From positions 62,001 to 126,000 of the forward strand of contig JAMFSA010000159.1 of assembly GCA_026225055.1 (NCBI GenBank): 64,000 nucleotides of DNA, given 5' to 3'. Position numbers and translations under genes: made by a program. Position 1 is the stretch's first letter; each line of letters starts with the position of its first letter. The notes beneath the pieces are model-generated. The model did no database searches and was not told the DNA's origin. It saw only the letters and a program-made list of their open reading frames with translations. Source of the stretch: Mucilaginibacter xinganensis. Its GTDB lineage: Bacteria; Bacteroidota; Bacteroidia; Sphingobacteriales; Sphingobacteriaceae. Below are positions 25,032 through 34,110 of this stretch, one piece after another.

Positions 25032-27128
25032 ATGCTGTTTTTATTTTCAATAACATGGGGAGCGGTTTCAGGATGGTGGGCATTGGCCTGTCTGTTGCTT
25101 GGCGTTTTGTATGCCTGGCTCATGTACCGGCAACCTATAAACCTGACTAATAATTTCAGATATGTATTATCGGCTGTACGTGCCTTAGCGGTAACTGTTA
25201 TAGCATTGCTTTTGCTTGCGCCGATGCTAAAATCGGTAAGTTATAAACCGGAAAAACCACTGGTTCTGATCTTGCAGGATAACTCGGAATCCGTAAAATT
25301 ATTTACTCCAAAAGGTTCACAAGCATATAATGTATCTAATCTCACAGGTGATTTGGATAAAGTTAAATCCTCCCTTGGCGATAATTACGAAGTACACGAA
25401 TTTAACTTTGATAAAACGCTTCATACTGGGCTCTCCAATAAATTCAACGGCAAGCAAACAGATATATCAGCCGCGCTGAAGCAGTTGAATGAACAGTACG
25501 TAAATCAAAACATCGGCGCAATAGTACTGGCAACCGATGGCCTATATAACCAGGGCAGCGACCCGCAATACGAAGCGCGTAACTTTAAAACTACTATTTA
25601 TACGATTGCTCTGGGCGATACCACCCCTAAACGTGATCTGCTGATAGCCAACGTAAACTACAACAAAACCGCTTTCCTGGGTAATGATTTTGAAATAGAA
25701 GTATTAGCCGAAGCCTACCAAAGTAAAGGCGAAACTATGCGTTTATCGGTTACGGAAGATGGCAAGCAGGTAGCTGCCCAAAACACCCCGGTAAGTTCAG
25801 ATGCTTTTCAAAAACTGGTGCCTTTAAAATTGAATGCTGATAGAAAAGGCATCCGTAAGTTTAATATTAACATTGCGCCGGTTACTAACGAGTTATCCAC
25901 CCAAAACAACAGCGAAACTATTTATGTAGATGTGCTGGATGCCAAACAGAAAATACTGCTGGTATACAACGGGCCGCACCCGGATGTGAGCGTGATAAAA
26001 CAAGGCATTGAAAGCAACCGGAACTTTGAGGTAAAGACAATCTTATTATCCGACCTGTCAACCCTAAAAACCAGCGATTATAGCCTGGTTATTCTTTACC
26101 AGTTAACACCCGGTAATTCGGGGCTATTGCAAAGCCTGGCAAAAACAAAGATCCCAGTTTGGTATATGCTGGGCGGGCAATCAGATCTGCAGGATTTTAA
26201 TAACCAGCAAAAGGCTATTAAAATAAGCAGCGGCAGGGCCGAGATGCAGGAAGTTTTCGCGCAACCTGTGCCGGAGTTCTCGGCCTTTACATTAACCGAT
26301 TCTACCCGGCAAAAGATCAGTACATTCCCGCCTTTGATGGCGCCTTTTGGCAGCTATACCTCGGCACCAGCAAACCAGGTATTGTTCAAACAAAAGATTG
26401 GGAACGTTTTAACCACTTACCCTTTGTTATCATTTAGTGATGAAGCAGGCAGGCGAATCGGTATCCTTACCGGCGAAGGCCTGTGGCGCTGGCAACTGGC
26501 CGAGTACAAGGCTAATGGCAATCATCACGCTGTGGAAGAGTTATTGAGCCAAAGCGTGCAATATCTTACTGCTAATGCAAACCGGCAGCAATTCAGGGTT
26601 TACCCAGCTAAAAACGTATTTGATGAAGGCGAAAATGTGATCCTGAACGCGGAACTATACAATGACGCGCTCGAGCTGATTAATACGCCAGATGTAAAGA
26701 TCAACCTGAAAAGCGCGGAAGGGAAAAACTATAGCTTCCTGTTTACCCGGAGCGGGCAGAGTTATCAACTGGATGCAGGCGCGTTACCGGTAGGGGAGTA
26801 TACTTATTCTGCGGCAACAAAAGTTGGTCCGCGAGCATTTACCGCAAACGGACAACTAACCGTAAAAGCCCTCAACCTTGAAACGCGCCAAAGCGCAGCT
26901 AATCATCAGTTATTAAACAACATCGCCAAACAATCCGGCGGACAAATGCTGTTGCCATCACAAATAAATCAGCTCACTGATCTGATCCGCAAAAACGATA
27001 ACATTAAAACCGTTGTATATCAGGACAAGCACTACAGCGATATGATAGATGTAAAGTGGATCTTTGCGCTGATATTGGTATTACTAAGTACTGAATGGTT
27101 TGTAAGAAAGCGGGAAGGCGAGATTTAG
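25032..27128 (+). CDS. Membrane protein with VWA-like domain
   Basis: A 698-residue protein from the ATG at 25032 (a TTG 12 nt upstream is less likely). Two helices at the N-terminus (about 1-65) and one at the end (WIFALILVLLSTEWFV, about 675-692) anchor a large soluble part. That part has a VWA-like segment with the metal-site motif DNSES (residues about 88-92) and LATDGLYNQGSD. A glutamine-amidotransferase-like Rossmann region follows near 310-430, then beta domains. The architecture is widespread in Bacteroidota next to Bat-type genes, but here it is isolated. Function is not established. Confidence 0.75.
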   Translation: MLFLFSITWGAVSGWWALACLLLGVLYAWLMYRQPINLTNNFRYVLSAVRALAVTVIALLLLAPMLKSVSYKPEKPLVLILQDNSESVKLFTPKGSQAYNVSNLTGDLDKVKSSLGDNYEVHEFNFDKTLHTGLSNKFNGKQTDISAALKQLNEQYVNQNIGAIVLATDGLYNQGSDPQYEARNFKTTIYTIALGDTTPKRDLLIANVNYNKTAFLGNDFEIEVLAEAYQSKGETMRLSVTEDGKQVAAQNTPVSSDAFQKLVPLKLNADRKGIRKFNINIAPVTNELSTQNNSETIYVDVLDAKQKILLVYNGPHPDVSVIKQGIESNRNFEVKTILLSDLSTLKTSDYSLVILYQLTPGNSGLLQSLAKTKIPVWYMLGGQSDLQDFNNQQKAIKISSGRAEMQEVFAQPVPEFSAFTLTDSTRQKISTFPPLMAPFGSYTSAPANQVLFKQKIGNVLTTYPLLSFSDEAGRRIGILTGEGLWRWQLAEYKANGNHHAVEELLSQSVQYLTANANRQQFRVYPAKNVFDEGENVILNAELYNDALELINTPDVKINLKSAEGKNYSFLFTRSGQSYQLDAGALPVGEYTYSAATKVGPRAFTANGQLTVKALNLETRQSAANHQLLNNIAKQSGGQMLLPSQINQLTDLIRKNDNIKTVVYQDKHYSDMIDVKWIFALILVLLSTEWFVRKREGEI

Positions 27129-27312
27129 AAATTTTAGGAATTTTCTCCGCCCAATTTATATCAAAAAAATTACCTGTGCGCCAGTTACTTTGGCTGGCAA
27201 TTTGATAGATTTGTGTAGCGATGGTTTTATTTAAAAATTATTTAATTTAGTGATTAAACCTTTTACAGTAAAGTTGTCTAAGACTATATAATTCAACGAG
27301 GGGCTACGAACC

Positions 27313-28005
27313 ATGAAAAGATCGATCTACTTAGGGCTGTTATTTGTAATCCTGTCGGGGTTATCAGCCTGCACCAGTTACAACTATTATACAGCCGGCC
27401 TTAACAAAACCAATATGAGCGGTTACCGCACTTTTGCATGGATACCCGCGGGCACTGCAAAGGTTAATGGTGTAGTAAGCCTTAACAGCACAGCAGATGC
27501 CAATATTAAGGATGCAACAACTCTTGCATTGCAAAGCAAAGGTTTAAGCCTGCAACAAAAACAGCCCGACCTGTTGATTAGCTATACAACTACCATTGGC
27601 AGAGGTTCAAGAACAACTTATTACAGCAATTACGGTGGTTACTACGGCGGCTATGCTGGTTGGGGATTAGGCTGGGGTGGATACGGCGGCTGGGGCGGTG
27701 GTTTCTACGGTGGCTGGGGATATGGATACCGCCCGTATTACTATGCTTTCGGGGCTCCGTTTGCCTACTCGGGCGGTATAACTTATGCCGACCAGGAACA
27801 TTATAAAGAAGGTACTTTAATTATAGATCTGATAGATAGAAGAACAAGAAAAGTAGTATGGCGCGGCTTCGGTGTTGGCGAAGTACATAGCGACCCTAAA
27901 AAGAATGTTGACGACCTCCCTAAGGTTGTTGATGGTATACTCAAACAATTACAAACTGCTCCACCAAGCAACGGTAATTATATGTACCATACCATGAGCT
28001 CTTAA
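27313..28005 (+). CDS. DUF4136 lipoprotein
   Basis: A 230-residue lipoprotein (lipobox SGLSAC). The DUF4136 fold is marked by an N-terminal MSGYRTFAWIP segment and a C-terminal LIIDLIDRRTRKVVWRGFG followed by a final helix. The middle (about residues 105-145) is a low-complexity Gly/Tyr/Trp stretch. This insert is common in family members and is probably flexible. DUF4136 proteins are outer-membrane or periplasmic and of unknown role. A strong terminator follows. Confidence 0.87.
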   Translation: MKRSIYLGLLFVILSGLSACTSYNYYTAGLNKTNMSGYRTFAWIPAGTAKVNGVVSLNSTADANIKDATTLALQSKGLSLQQKQPDLLISYTTTIGRGSRTTYYSNYGGYYGGYAGWGLGWGGYGGWGGGFYGGWGYGYRPYYYAFGAPFAYSGGITYADQEHYKEGTLIIDLIDRRTRKVVWRGFGVGEVHSDPKKNVDDLPKVVDGILKQLQTAPPSNGNYMYHTMSS

Positions 28006-28035
28006 CTATTGATAAAGCGACTCAACAGCAATTGG

Positions 28036-28066
28036 TAGCCCGGCAATATCGCCGGGCTATTTTTTT
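28036..28066 (+). terminator. Rho-independent terminator
   Basis: TAGCCCGGC (28036-28044), loop AATATC, GCCGGGCTA (28051-28059) and seven T. It is a perfect 9-bp stem 31 nt after the DUF4136 stop codon. Confidence 0.92.
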
Positions 28067-28094
28067 GTCCAGGTTTCCCATAATATATCCCAGA

Positions 28095-28181
28095 TTGTCA
28101 TTTCCGGAGGGAGAAATCTTCTTCGCCCTGTATTTTCGCTTGCAGATCGCAGAAGATTTCTCCCCGCGGTCGAAATGGCAA
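28095..28181. repeat. Dispersed inverted repeat of the AGAAGATTTCTCC type
   Basis: A left arm TTGTCATTTCC-GGAGGGAGAAATCTTCT (28095 onwards) pairs with AGAAGATTTCTCCCC...GAAATGGCAA (to 28181) around a central region. It sits between the DUF4136 terminator and the end of crtI. The form matches extragenic repeats I know from many Bacteroidota genomes. Confidence 0.6.
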
Positions 28182-28190
28182 GCGATTTAA

Positions 28191-29672
28191 TTATTCCTTA
28201 AAATATTTCATTGCTTCCCCCGCAGCAACCTGCCCGGATATCAACGCGGGCGGCACACCCGGCCCAGGTACGGTTAACTGCCCGGTATATAGCAGATTTT
28301 TAATATGTTTTGCCTGCATGGCTGGTTTAAAGAAAGCCGTTTGCCCTAAAGTATTCGCCAACCCATAGGCATTTCCTTTAAATGAATGATAATCGGCCTT
28401 AAAGTCATTCATGGCATAGCTACGCTTAACTATAATGTGATTTTTAATGCTTTCGCCAGTTATCTTTTCAAAGCGGTTTACTATCAGATTGAAATATGAT
28501 TCGCGCAGAGTTTCGCTATCTTCCAGTCCGGGGGCTAATGGGATCAGGAAAAATAAGTTCTCACATCCCGCAGGTGCTACGGTATCATCAGTTTTTGAAG
28601 GGCAGCAAACATAAAATAGCGGTTTCTCCGGCCACTTTGGAGTAGTGTAGATCTCTTTGGCATGCTGCTCAAAGTCCTCATCAAAAAACAAATTATGGTG
28701 CTTTATATCACCCAGTTTTTTATTTATGCCTATATAAAACAACAATGCCGATGGCGACATAGTACGGCTATCCCAATACTTGCTGTCATAATTGCGGTTG
28801 GGCTCTGTTATTAATTGCTGATCCACATGCTCATAATCGGCACCGGCTATTACAAAGTCAGCATTAAAAATTCCTTTGCTGGTTTGAATTCGGTTAACCA
28901 GTTTATTGCTCACATCGATTTTAGTAACCTCAGTATTTAGTTTGATCTCAACGCCCAGGTCTTCGGCAACCTTAACCATTGCTTTCACAATTTCATGCAT
29001 GCCGCCCATAGGATACCAGGTGCCCAACACCAGGTCGGCATAATTCATCATGCTATACATGGCTGGGGTATCCTGCGGTTTGGCACCGAGGAAGAGTACA
29101 GGAAATTCCAGCAGTTTTATCAGTCTGGGGTCTTTAAAATACTTGCGCACATGTTTGCTCATACTGGTAAGCAATTGCATGCTAAAGCTCTTGCGGATGA
29201 GGTTCCAGTCAATAAATTCTCCCAGCGTGTGCGACGGCCGAAAAACATACTCGCCCATACCAACTTCATATTTGTATTTGGCCTGGGCTAAAAATTGCTT
29301 TAATTTATTACTGCTGCCGGGTGCTATGCTTTCAAAAAGTATTTCCAGTTCGGGTATGTCGGCGGGTATATCCACAACCTCATCTTTATCAAAATAAACA
29401 CGGTAAGCGGGATCGAGCCTTTTTAACTCATAGAAATCTTGTGGTTTTTTACCGAACAGGGCGAAAAAATTCTCAAAAACATCCGGCATCCAGTACCAGC
29501 TTGGCCCCATATCAAACTTAAACCCATCCTGCTCCCATACTCTTGCACGGCCACCGGGCTGGTCGTTCCTTTCCAGTACTGTAACCCTAAAGCCTGCTTT
29601 TGCCAGCACACAGGTAGCTGATAACCCGGCGAAGCCAGCGCCGATAACTACTATGTGTTTACCCTTATCCAT
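28191..29672 (-). CDS. crtI: Phytoene desaturase
   Basis: A 493-residue flavoprotein with an N-terminal dinucleotide-binding motif (VVIGAGFAGLSATCVLAKAG, then LERNDQPGGRA) and the C-terminal carotenoid signature ending LYTGQLTVPGPGVPPALISG. Length is usual for CrtI, which makes double bonds in phytoene to give lycopene, probably at the membrane. It is divergent from crtB with 96 nt between starts. Some CrtI-like proteins carry out other desaturation steps, but the neighbours favour phytoene. Confidence 0.93.
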   Translation of the reverse strand: MDKGKHIVVIGAGFAGLSATCVLAKAGFRVTVLERNDQPGGRARVWEQDGFKFDMGPSWYWMPDVFENFFALFGKKPQDFYELKRLDPAYRVYFDKDEVVDIPADIPELEILFESIAPGSSNKLKQFLAQAKYKYEVGMGEYVFRPSHTLGEFIDWNLIRKSFSMQLLTSMSKHVRKYFKDPRLIKLLEFPVLFLGAKPQDTPAMYSMMNYADLVLGTWYPMGGMHEIVKAMVKVAEDLGVEIKLNTEVTKIDVSNKLVNRIQTSKGIFNADFVIAGADYEHVDQQLITEPNRNYDSKYWDSRTMSPSALLFYIGINKKLGDIKHHNLFFDEDFEQHAKEIYTTPKWPEKPLFYVCCPSKTDDTVAPAGCENLFFLIPLAPGLEDSETLRESYFNLIVNRFEKITGESIKNHIIVKRSYAMNDFKADYHSFKGNAYGLANTLGQTAFFKPAMQAKHIKNLLYTGQLTVPGPGVPPALISGQVAAGEAMKYFKE

Positions 29673-29768
29673 TTGTTTTCAGCGCCTAAGGTAGTAAATA
29701 GTTTGTGGCAGTTTAAAAACAAATCCCGGCGTAGTTTTGTAATATTGTAAAAACGCGCACACAGAAAA

Positions 29769-30602
29769 ATGAACCTGTATAATGAAACCTGCTTTGAATG
29801 CAGCAAATTGGTAACCAGCAAATACAGCACTTCATTCAGCACGGGAATAAAAGCTTTCGATAAAAAAATCAGAAACCCGGTTTATGCCATTTACGGGTTT
29901 GTGCGCCTTGCTGATGAAATAGTTGATACCTTCCATTATTATGATAAGCAGCAACTGATCAGTGATTTCAGGCTGGAAACCTTTAAGGCCATTGAACAAA
30001 GAATCAGTTTAAATCCTATCTTAAATTCTTTCCAGGCGGTAGTAAATGATTATGAAATAGCCCCGGAACTGATAGATGCTTTCCTGCTATCAATGGAGAT
30101 GGACCTGGATAAAAAGACCTATAATACCGAGGCTTACAAAACCTACATCTTTGGTTCGGCGGAGGTGATAGGCCTGATGTGCCTTAAAGTTTTTTGTGGC
30201 GATGATGAGCAATTATACCATAAATTATTGCCAAATGCCTGCAGCCTGGGTTCGGCATTTCAAAAGGTTAATTTTTTGCGGGACGTAAAAGCTGATCTGG
30301 AAGAACGCGGCCGTACCTATTTTCCCGGTATCGATTTTAAGAATTTTACGGAGACAGATAAACAACGCATTGAGGCCGACATAAAAAAAGATTTTGATGA
30401 TGGTTTTGAAGGGATAAAGCGATTGCCTCATGGCTGCCGGTTGGGTGTTTATATTGCCTATTGTTACTATCTGCAGTTGTTTAAAAAAATAACCAGTATA
30501 TCTGCTGCCACTCTGATGAAAAAACGGATACGTATTTCTGATACCCGCAAAGTATCTATCTATTGCACCGCCCTTATCAGGCAAAAGCTGAACTCTATTT
30601 GA
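29769..30602 (+). CDS. crtB: Phytoene synthase
   Basis: A 277-residue member of the trans-isoprenyl/squalene-phytoene synthase family. The two Asp-rich sites that bind Mg-diphosphate are visible: ADEIVDTFHYYD (about residues 47-58) and NFLRDVKADLEERGRTYFP (about 166-184). It joins two GGPP into phytoene. TAGTTTTG at 29732-29739 lies 29 nt before the ATG and matches the -7 consensus, but a matching -33 is not clear. The lycopene cyclase follows after 76 nt. Confidence 0.93.
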   Translation: MNLYNETCFECSKLVTSKYSTSFSTGIKAFDKKIRNPVYAIYGFVRLADEIVDTFHYYDKQQLISDFRLETFKAIEQRISLNPILNSFQAVVNDYEIAPELIDAFLLSMEMDLDKKTYNTEAYKTYIFGSAEVIGLMCLKVFCGDDEQLYHKLLPNACSLGSAFQKVNFLRDVKADLEERGRTYFPGIDFKNFTETDKQRIEADIKKDFDDGFEGIKRLPHGCRLGVYIAYCYYLQLFKKITSISAATLMKKRIRISDTRKVSIYCTALIRQKLNSI

Positions 30603-30678
30603 TAAATTTGTATTTACAGTGCACCAATGCTGTAAAATACCCGAAAAAAGCCTATATTAAGCTGTTAACCGTTTTTTA

Positions 30679-31386
30679 ATGAAGTTTACCTATTTACTTA
30701 TTAATTTCTTTACATTACTTTTTCCTGTTGCCTTATCCTTTGATAAAAAAGTGCAGTTTCACAAAAGCTGGAAATACATTTGGCCGGGCATGGCCATTAC
30801 AGGCGTGGTTTTCTTGTTTTGGGATGTGCTTTTTACACTAAAAGGTGTATGGAGCTTTAATAGCAATTATGTAACCGGTCCGGCTATTTTACACTTACCT
30901 GTTGAGGAGGTGCTCTTCTTTTTAACGGTGCCGTTTGCCTGTATATTTATTTATGCCTGTTTAAATTATTATATAAAACGGGAAATGGAAATGCGTCTTA
31001 CCCGTATCATATCAAACCTCATTATTATCTTCTCAATACTGGTACTCATATTTTATCATCACCGCATGTATACCCGGGTTGCATTTACACTGGCGGCATT
31101 TTTGGTGATATTGTTCCAGTTTATTTATAAGGTGCGCTGGCTTAACCGCTTTTATGTAACTTATGCGGTGGCGCTAATACCATTTTATATTATTAACGGC
31201 ATACTTACCAGTTTGCCGGTTGTTATGTACAATAATACCGAAATGCTGGGCAGGCGGGTAGGTACTATACCTATTGAGGATCATTTTTATTTGCTGGCGC
31301 TGCTGCTCATGAATATCGGCTTTTTCGAGTACTTTAAAAAGAGGGCTATAAAGGTTCATTATGACAAGTTTGCCGGAGTACACTAA
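30679..31386 (+). CDS. Lycopene cyclase, fused CrtYc/CrtYd type
   Basis: A 235-residue membrane protein with about seven helices and two copies of the lycopene cyclase domain. Each copy carries the acidic P-x-E-(E/D) signature: PVEEVLFFLTVPFA at about 74-87 and PIEDHFYLLALLL at about 196-208. In actinobacteria these halves are the separate CrtYc and CrtYd proteins; a fused form is usual in Bacteroidota. It converts lycopene to beta-carotene. It overlaps the next gene by 26 nt. Confidence 0.9.
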   Translation: MKFTYLLINFFTLLFPVALSFDKKVQFHKSWKYIWPGMAITGVVFLFWDVLFTLKGVWSFNSNYVTGPAILHLPVEEVLFFLTVPFACIFIYACLNYYIKREMEMRLTRIISNLIIIFSILVLIFYHHRMYTRVAFTLAAFLVILFQFIYKVRWLNRFYVTYAVALIPFYIINGILTSLPVVMYNNTEMLGRRVGTIPIEDHFYLLALLLMNIGFFEYFKKRAIKVHYDKFAGVH

Positions 31387-31597
31387 ATCGCAGCTGGCCC
31401 TGCGCAACGGGCACGATAAGCCCGAAATATGGGTGGCTTACAAAGGCATAATTTACGATGTAAGCGAAAGCCGCCTTTGGCGCAATGGCAAGCACTATGA
31501 GCACTGGGCAGGGCAGGACCTTACCGATGAGCTCATAGATGCTCCGCATACACATGAAGTTTTTGAAAGATTTAAAGCCGTAGCTAAACTAAAATAA
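31361..31597 (+). CDS. Cytochrome b5-like haem-binding protein
   Basis: A 78-residue soluble protein of the cytochrome b5/steroid-binding fold, with IWVAYKGIIYDVSES, then RNGKHYEHWAGQDLT and APHTHEVFERF. The His in the HYEHWAG segment and a later His near residue 65 are candidate axial ligands; the classical HPGG is altered. It starts 26 nt inside the lycopene cyclase gene, so translation is likely coupled. A role as electron carrier or carotenoid-binding partner is inferred from position only. Confidence 0.8.
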   Translation: MTSLPEYTKSQLALRNGHDKPEIWVAYKGIIYDVSESRLWRNGKHYEHWAGQDLTDELIDAPHTHEVFERFKAVAKLK

Positions 31598-31599
31598 GG

Positions 31600-32586
31600 T
31601 TATTTGTTAACCATACTCATTGCAGCTTCGGTATACCTGGGGCCGATGTTTGGGTATTTCTTTATCACTGCCTCAATTGCTTTAGAATCACTATCGCTTA
31701 ATATAACATCAACCGAAGCAGCATTCTCCTTTAAATACTTTGTTTTTTTTGTGCCGGGGATAGGAATGATATCATCACCTTGCGCTAACACCCATGCTAA
31801 GGCAAGTTGTGCGGGCGTACAGCCTTTATCGTGAGCTATGTCTGCAAAATCTGCTGCAAGCTTGGTATTGTTTTCGTAATATTCGCCGCTAAAGCGTGGG
31901 ATCGAATGCCTGAAATCATTAGCCTTTAATTCGCTGGCATCAGTCGGTAGGGTAGCGCTGAATAAGCCTCTTGAAAGCGGACTGAATGGTACAAACCCAA
32001 TCCCCAGTTTGCGGCAAGCTGGGATGATCTCTGATTCGGCATCACGGGTTAATAAGGAGTATTCGCTTTGCAGCGCAGCAATAGGGTGAACTTTGCATGC
32101 GCGTTCTAATGTTTGGGCAGATGCCTCGGAAAGGCCGAGGTAGCGTACCTTCCCCTCTTTAACCAGATCGGCCATGCCGCCTATCATTTCTTCAAGTGGA
32201 ATAGTTGGGTCGATACGGTGCGCATAATACAAATCGATCACATCAACTTTAAGACGTTTTAAACTTGCCTCCACAGCTTTTTTGGCATAAACCGGGGACG
32301 CATCAAAACTACGTTCGCCATCCTTTTTAGGAAGGAAACCAAACTTGGTAGCTATGAAAACCTTATCGCGGTTGGGTGCCAGTACTTTCGAGATCAATTC
32401 CTCATTAGTATGCGGCCCATAAATATCGGCAGTATCCCAAAAGTTAATGCCCAGGTCGAGCGCCAGTTCCAGTACTTTTATTGATTCCGCGTCGTCACGA
32501 TCGCCATAAGCGTGGGTCATGCCCATGCAGCCTAAGCCAATAGCCGATAATTTTTCGCCCGTATTGCCAAGTTCCCTGTATTTCAT
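31600..32586 (-). CDS. Aldo/keto reductase (IolS/YhdN-like)
   Basis: A 328-residue TIM-barrel oxidoreductase with the catalytic Asp/Tyr in DTADIYGPH (about 52-60), Lys in ATKFGF and His in YYAHRIDPT. The C-terminal IIPIPGTKKTKYLKEN binds the NADP phosphate. It is of a different subgroup from the 4.2 kb paralogue. It is convergent with the cytochrome b5-like gene, with two bases between the stop codons. Physiological substrate is unknown. Confidence 0.9.
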   Translation of the reverse strand: MKYRELGNTGEKLSAIGLGCMGMTHAYGDRDDAESIKVLELALDLGINFWDTADIYGPHTNEELISKVLAPNRDKVFIATKFGFLPKKDGERSFDASPVYAKKAVEASLKRLKVDVIDLYYAHRIDPTIPLEEMIGGMADLVKEGKVRYLGLSEASAQTLERACKVHPIAALQSEYSLLTRDAESEIIPACRKLGIGFVPFSPLSRGLFSATLPTDASELKANDFRHSIPRFSGEYYENNTKLAADFADIAHDKGCTPAQLALAWVLAQGDDIIPIPGTKKTKYLKENAASVDVILSDSDSKAIEAVIKKYPNIGPRYTEAAMSMVNK

Positions 32587-32653
32587 AATTGTTGCGTTTA
32601 TATATCTGCAAAAACGACTATAACAGTTGGTTGTTTTATAGCGATTGTAAGAA

Positions 32654-33574
32654 TTACGCTATAATGGCAAACTGCGATAGTGTAACAAATTCATTTACCC
32701 GTGCAGCTATTTCTTCCTGGCTTAAGTTCCTGATCTTTTCAGTGCCAAATTTCTCTACACAGAATGATGCCAGTGCTGAGCCGAATATGATAGCATTCTT
32801 CATGTTATTGAAGTTGATGGTGCCTACTTTTGCCAGGTAACCAATAAAACCGCCTGCAAAGGTATCTCCTGCGCCGGTTGGATCAAATACATCAGCCAAT
32901 GGTAATGCAGGTGCAGAGAATACCAGGTCATCGCTAAACAACAGCGCGCCATGCTCGCCCTTTTTAATGATGAGGTATTTTGGCCCCATCTGTAATATTT
33001 TGCGGGCAGCCTTTACTAAAGAAAACTCGCCGGATAATTGGCGTGCTTCAGCATCGTTTATAGTTAATACATCAATTAGCTTTATGGTTTCCAACAGGTC
33101 GTCCATAGCAATGTCCATCCAAAAGTTCATGGTGTCCATTACAATAAGCTTAGGGCGGTTTTTAAGGCGTTTAATAACGGTTTGCTGTACCTGTGGGGTA
33201 AGATTGCCCAGCATCAGGTATTCGCAATCCTGGTAACTTTCGGGTATGATTGGGTCGAAATCAGCTAATACATTCAATTCGGTTATCAGCGTATCACGGC
33301 TGTTCATGTCGTTATGGTATTTTCCTGACCAAAAGAAAGATTTTTCGCCTTCCTTTACCTGCAATCCTTCGGTGCTGATGTTATGATTATGAAAATCCTC
33401 TATCTCGCTTTGCGGGAAATCATCACCCACCACAGCTACAATTTTAACCTTATCATAAAAATATGATGCAGCTAAACTTGCGTAGGTAGCTGCGCCGCCA
33501 ACAATTTTATCTGTTTTACCAAAGGGTGTTTCAATAGCATCAAACGCTACGGTACCAATAACAACTAAACTCAT
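32654..33574 (-). CDS. PfkB-family carbohydrate kinase
   Basis: A 306-residue ribokinase-like enzyme. The N-terminal substrate lid contains IVGGAATYASLAASYF and the C-terminal anion-hole motif is DPTGAGDTFAGGFIGYL with the catalytic Asp. The family phosphorylates sugars or nucleosides. The sequence is close to Bacteroidota proteins annotated only as sugar kinase, so the substrate stays open. It is monocistronic, and its start region is AT-rich. Confidence 0.9.
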   Translation of the reverse strand: MSLVVIGTVAFDAIETPFGKTDKIVGGAATYASLAASYFYDKVKIVAVVGDDFPQSEIEDFHNHNISTEGLQVKEGEKSFFWSGKYHNDMNSRDTLITELNVLADFDPIIPESYQDCEYLMLGNLTPQVQQTVIKRLKNRPKLIVMDTMNFWMDIAMDDLLETIKLIDVLTINDAEARQLSGEFSLVKAARKILQMGPKYLIIKKGEHGALLFSDDLVFSAPALPLADVFDPTGAGDTFAGGFIGYLAKVGTINFNNMKNAIIFGSALASFCVEKFGTEKIRNLSQEEIAARVNEFVTLSQFAIIA

Positions 33575-33744
33575 GCTGAAATGTATATTTTTTTTCCGGG
33601 GGCAAATATTGTGAAATTACCTTATAAATTAGCTGAAGGAGCTTATTTATATTGACTAAATGTTAGCTTTAAATACCAACAGATAAAATTAAATGCCTGA
33701 ATATTAATTGATATTGATATTTTGTAAATTTTTTTTTGTGAAAT

Positions 33745-33776
33745 ATTGTGAAGTTTCGCCGGAAATCCTACTTTTG
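33745..33776 (+). promoter_or_regulatory. Promoter of tRNA-Asn
   Basis: TTG (33746-33748) and TACTTTTG (33769-33776) are spaced by 20 nt and match the Bacteroidota -33/-7 promoter. The predicted transcript start is about 17 nt before the tRNA 5' end. Confidence 0.7.
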
Positions 33777-33799
33777 CACACTCCAAACCGGAAAATGAT

Positions 33800-33873
33800 T
33801 CCTGAGTAGCTCAGCTGGTTAGAGCATCTGACTGTTAATCAGAGGGTCCCTGGTTCGAGTCCAGGCTCAGGAG
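33800..33873 (+). tRNA. tRNA-Asn (GTT)
   Basis: A 74-nt cloverleaf: acceptor stem TCCTGAG/CTCAGGA, D stem GCTC/GAGC, anticodon stem TCTGA/TCAGA around loop CTGTTAA with anticodon GTT, and T stem CCTGG/CCAGG with TTCGAGT. The discriminator is G. The CCA end is not encoded. It is a single tRNA with its own promoter and terminator. Confidence 0.97.
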
Positions 33874-33874
33874 C

Positions 33875-33904
33875 AAAGCCCCGCACGTCCGCGGGGCTTT
33901 TTTT
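33875..33904 (+). terminator. Rho-independent terminator of tRNA-Asn
   Basis: AAAGCCCCGC (33875-33884), loop ACGTCC, GCGGGGCTTT (33891-33900) and further T. It is a perfect 10-bp GC-rich stem right after the tRNA. Confidence 0.95.
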
Positions 33905-34110
33905 GTGCATTAATATTTGACATTTCAATGTAGTCGGAGAACGGGGGTGAAGCTTCCCCTAAGGGCTGAATGCCGCAACTTTACTTTATATCCATATAAT
34001 CAGTGTTTTTTTTGGGGGGGGGCAATTTAGTCCGCTTAGTTGGAATATTGGGTTTTATGGGGTAAGTTAGTATTTCATTTTTTTGGTAATGGACTTTTGA
34101 ACCAAATCCA

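Noticed and set aside
30609..30639. Hairpin between crtB and lycopene cyclase as a terminator
   Set aside because: The stem has a bulge and no T tract, so it would not end transcription between the genes; it may be chance.
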